The position numbers and the translations under genes were made by a program. A stretch of 7,589 nt of DNA from UBA1259 sp964453915. Lineage in GTDB: Bacteria; Bacillota; Clostridia; Christensenellales; Borkfalkiaceae. Of the stretch, positions 6,984 to 7,589 are shown one piece after another. The stretch is from positions 1 to 7,589 of the forward strand of contig CAYVPW010000042.1 of NCBI GenBank assembly GCA_964453915.1, given 5' to 3'. Numbering within the stretch: position 1 is the first letter of the stretch; every line of letters begins with the position of its first letter. The notes beneath the pieces were generated by a model, which saw only the letters and a list, made by a program, of their open reading frames with translations, had not been told where the DNA came from and searched no databases.

Positions 6984-7014
6984 AAAAACCTTGCATTGCT
7001 TGCAAGGTTTTTTT
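6984..7014 (+). terminator. intrinsic terminator after ispH-S1
   Basis: CCTTGCA (6989-6995) pairs with TGCAAGG (7001-7007) around a 5-base TTGCT loop. Five more A:U pairs can extend the stem. A run of seven T (7008-7014) follows. It lies about 20 bases after the stop of the fusion gene and closes the operon. The flanking A run opposite the T run means the hairpin could also terminate transcription on the - strand, although no - strand gene is in view. Confidence 0.88.
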
Positions 7015-7024
7015 GTTCTATAAA
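6996..7024 (+). promoter_or_regulatory. possible promoter for spoIIIAA
   Basis: TTGCTT (6996-7001) and TATAAA (7019-7024) are separated by 17 bases, the ideal sigma-A spacing, but only three of six -35 bases match. The -35 box overlaps the terminator loop and right arm. Transcription would start near 7031, about 20 bases before the ATG. In Bacillus the spoIIIA operon uses sigma-E, and I could not find a convincing sigma-E pair (consensus -10 near CATACAAT) here, so this assignment is weak. Confidence 0.25.
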
Positions 7025-7052
7025 AATCTTATTTGCAATATATATAAAATAA

Positions 7053-7589
7053 ATGGATTTATACTTTTTGCCTGATTCGATAATTGAATGTTTAGAAAAA
7101 ATAGACTTAAATAAGTTATACGAGATTAGATTGAGAGAGAATTATTCCGTTAGTATAGTTTACGATAACAAAAGATATTTTTTGGGGAAAAACGGATTGT
7201 GCGAATACGAAAATCTATCTTATAAATGCGATAAAGAATTGATAGAGCAAGTAATTGAGCGATTGACGGAATATTCCGTTTATGCATTTAACGATAAATT
7301 AAAAAAGGGATTTTTAACTTCTAAAAACGGCATAAGGATAGGCGTTGCGGGTGAATGTGTTTACGATAAAGAACTTGTGACAATAAAAAATCCAACGTCG
7401 CTTAACGTAAGAATTCCTCACGAAATAAACGGGTGTTCGCAAGCGGTTTTTCCTTTTATAAAAAATAAAAACGGCATTTATAACACGCTTTTACTATCGC
7501 CACCGTTTTGCGGTAAAACTACTTTGCTAAAAGATTTAGCAAAAACGCTAAATAAATATTATAAAAAGTCTATTTTAATAATAGATGAG
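7053..7589 (+). CDS. spoIIIAA: stage III sporulation protein AA (5' part, cut by window end)
   Basis: SpoIIIAA is the cytoplasmic ATPase of the SpoIIIA-SpoIIQ channel that links mother cell and forespore, and it resembles secretion-system ATPases. The visible 179 residues run in one open frame to the last base. Family features are LYEIRLRE (22-29), the block ERLTEYSVYAFNDKLKKGF (69-87), NGIRIGVAGECV (92-103), IKNPTSLNVRIPHEINGC (111-128), and the Walker A segment SPPFCGKTT (149-157) within a conserved LLLSPP context. ILIIDE (174-179) begins the Walker B region. Full-length proteins are about 300-330 residues, so the C-terminal 40% or so is missing. The ATG is not preceded by a Shine-Dalgarno sequence; the upstream bases are almost only A and T. 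The rest of a spoIIIA operon would be expected downstream. In other Clostridia it often follows efp, whereas here it follows ispH-S1. Confidence 0.9.
   Translation, partial: MDLYFLPDSIIECLEKIDLNKLYEIRLRENYSVSIVYDNKRYFLGKNGLCEYENLSYKCDKELIEQVIERLTEYSVYAFNDKLKKGFLTSKNGIRIGVAGECVYDKELVTIKNPTSLNVRIPHEINGCSQAVFPFIKNKNGIYNTLLLSPPFCGKTTLLKDLAKTLNKYYKKSILIIDE

Noticed and set aside
1..7589. CRISPR arrays, insertion sequences, tRNA or rRNA genes, long direct repeats
   Set aside because: None was seen; the window is almost completely filled by intact housekeeping genes on one strand.

Overview
This window reads as an ordinary chromosomal housekeeping segment from an AT-rich, endospore-forming lineage of Bacillota, most likely Clostridia. 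Three things point there. An IspH reductase is fused to an S1-domain protein, an arrangement I know from Clostridia. The order FAD-binding HI0933-family protein, cmk, plsC, ispH-S1 is also familiar from that class. The final, truncated gene is recognisably spoIIIAA, a sporulation gene. TGA is used as a normal stop, so the code is standard. All genes lie on the + strand, and no gap exceeds about 90 bases.

Layout. Positions 1-42 may be the tail of an upstream gene. proC (64-870, proline synthesis) and rnhA (872-1309, RNase HI) are one base apart. After a short gap with a strong -10-like box comes a VTT/TVP38-family membrane protein (1345-2220) with a GTG start and no visible ribosome binding site. 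Then come an HI0933-family flavoprotein (2277-3500), cmk (3538-4200), plsC (4216-4836) and the ispH-S1 fusion (4838-6964). The last three are tightly packed (15 bases, then 1 base), so cmk, plsC and ispH-S1 are probably cotranscribed. A clear intrinsic terminator follows (6984-7014). spoIIIAA starts at 7053 and runs off the end of the window.

Function. The central cluster joins CMP recycling for nucleotide and lipid-head-group synthesis (Cmk), phosphatidic acid synthesis (PlsC), isoprenoid precursor synthesis (IspH) and mRNA binding for translation (S1 domains). spoIIIAA encodes the ATPase of the mother cell-forespore channel and belongs to a separate transcription unit.

The most interesting signal is inside the ispH-S1 gene. 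A perfect GGAGGT Shine-Dalgarno sequence sits 10 bases before an in-frame ATG (5657) at the junction of the two moieties. It is written with codons that are otherwise unusual in this gene, and codon choice shifts towards AAG, GTT and GGT in the S1 half. This suggests that a free, more abundant S1 protein is made from an internal start in addition to the fusion. I found no mobile element, CRISPR array, RNA gene or defence-like system.
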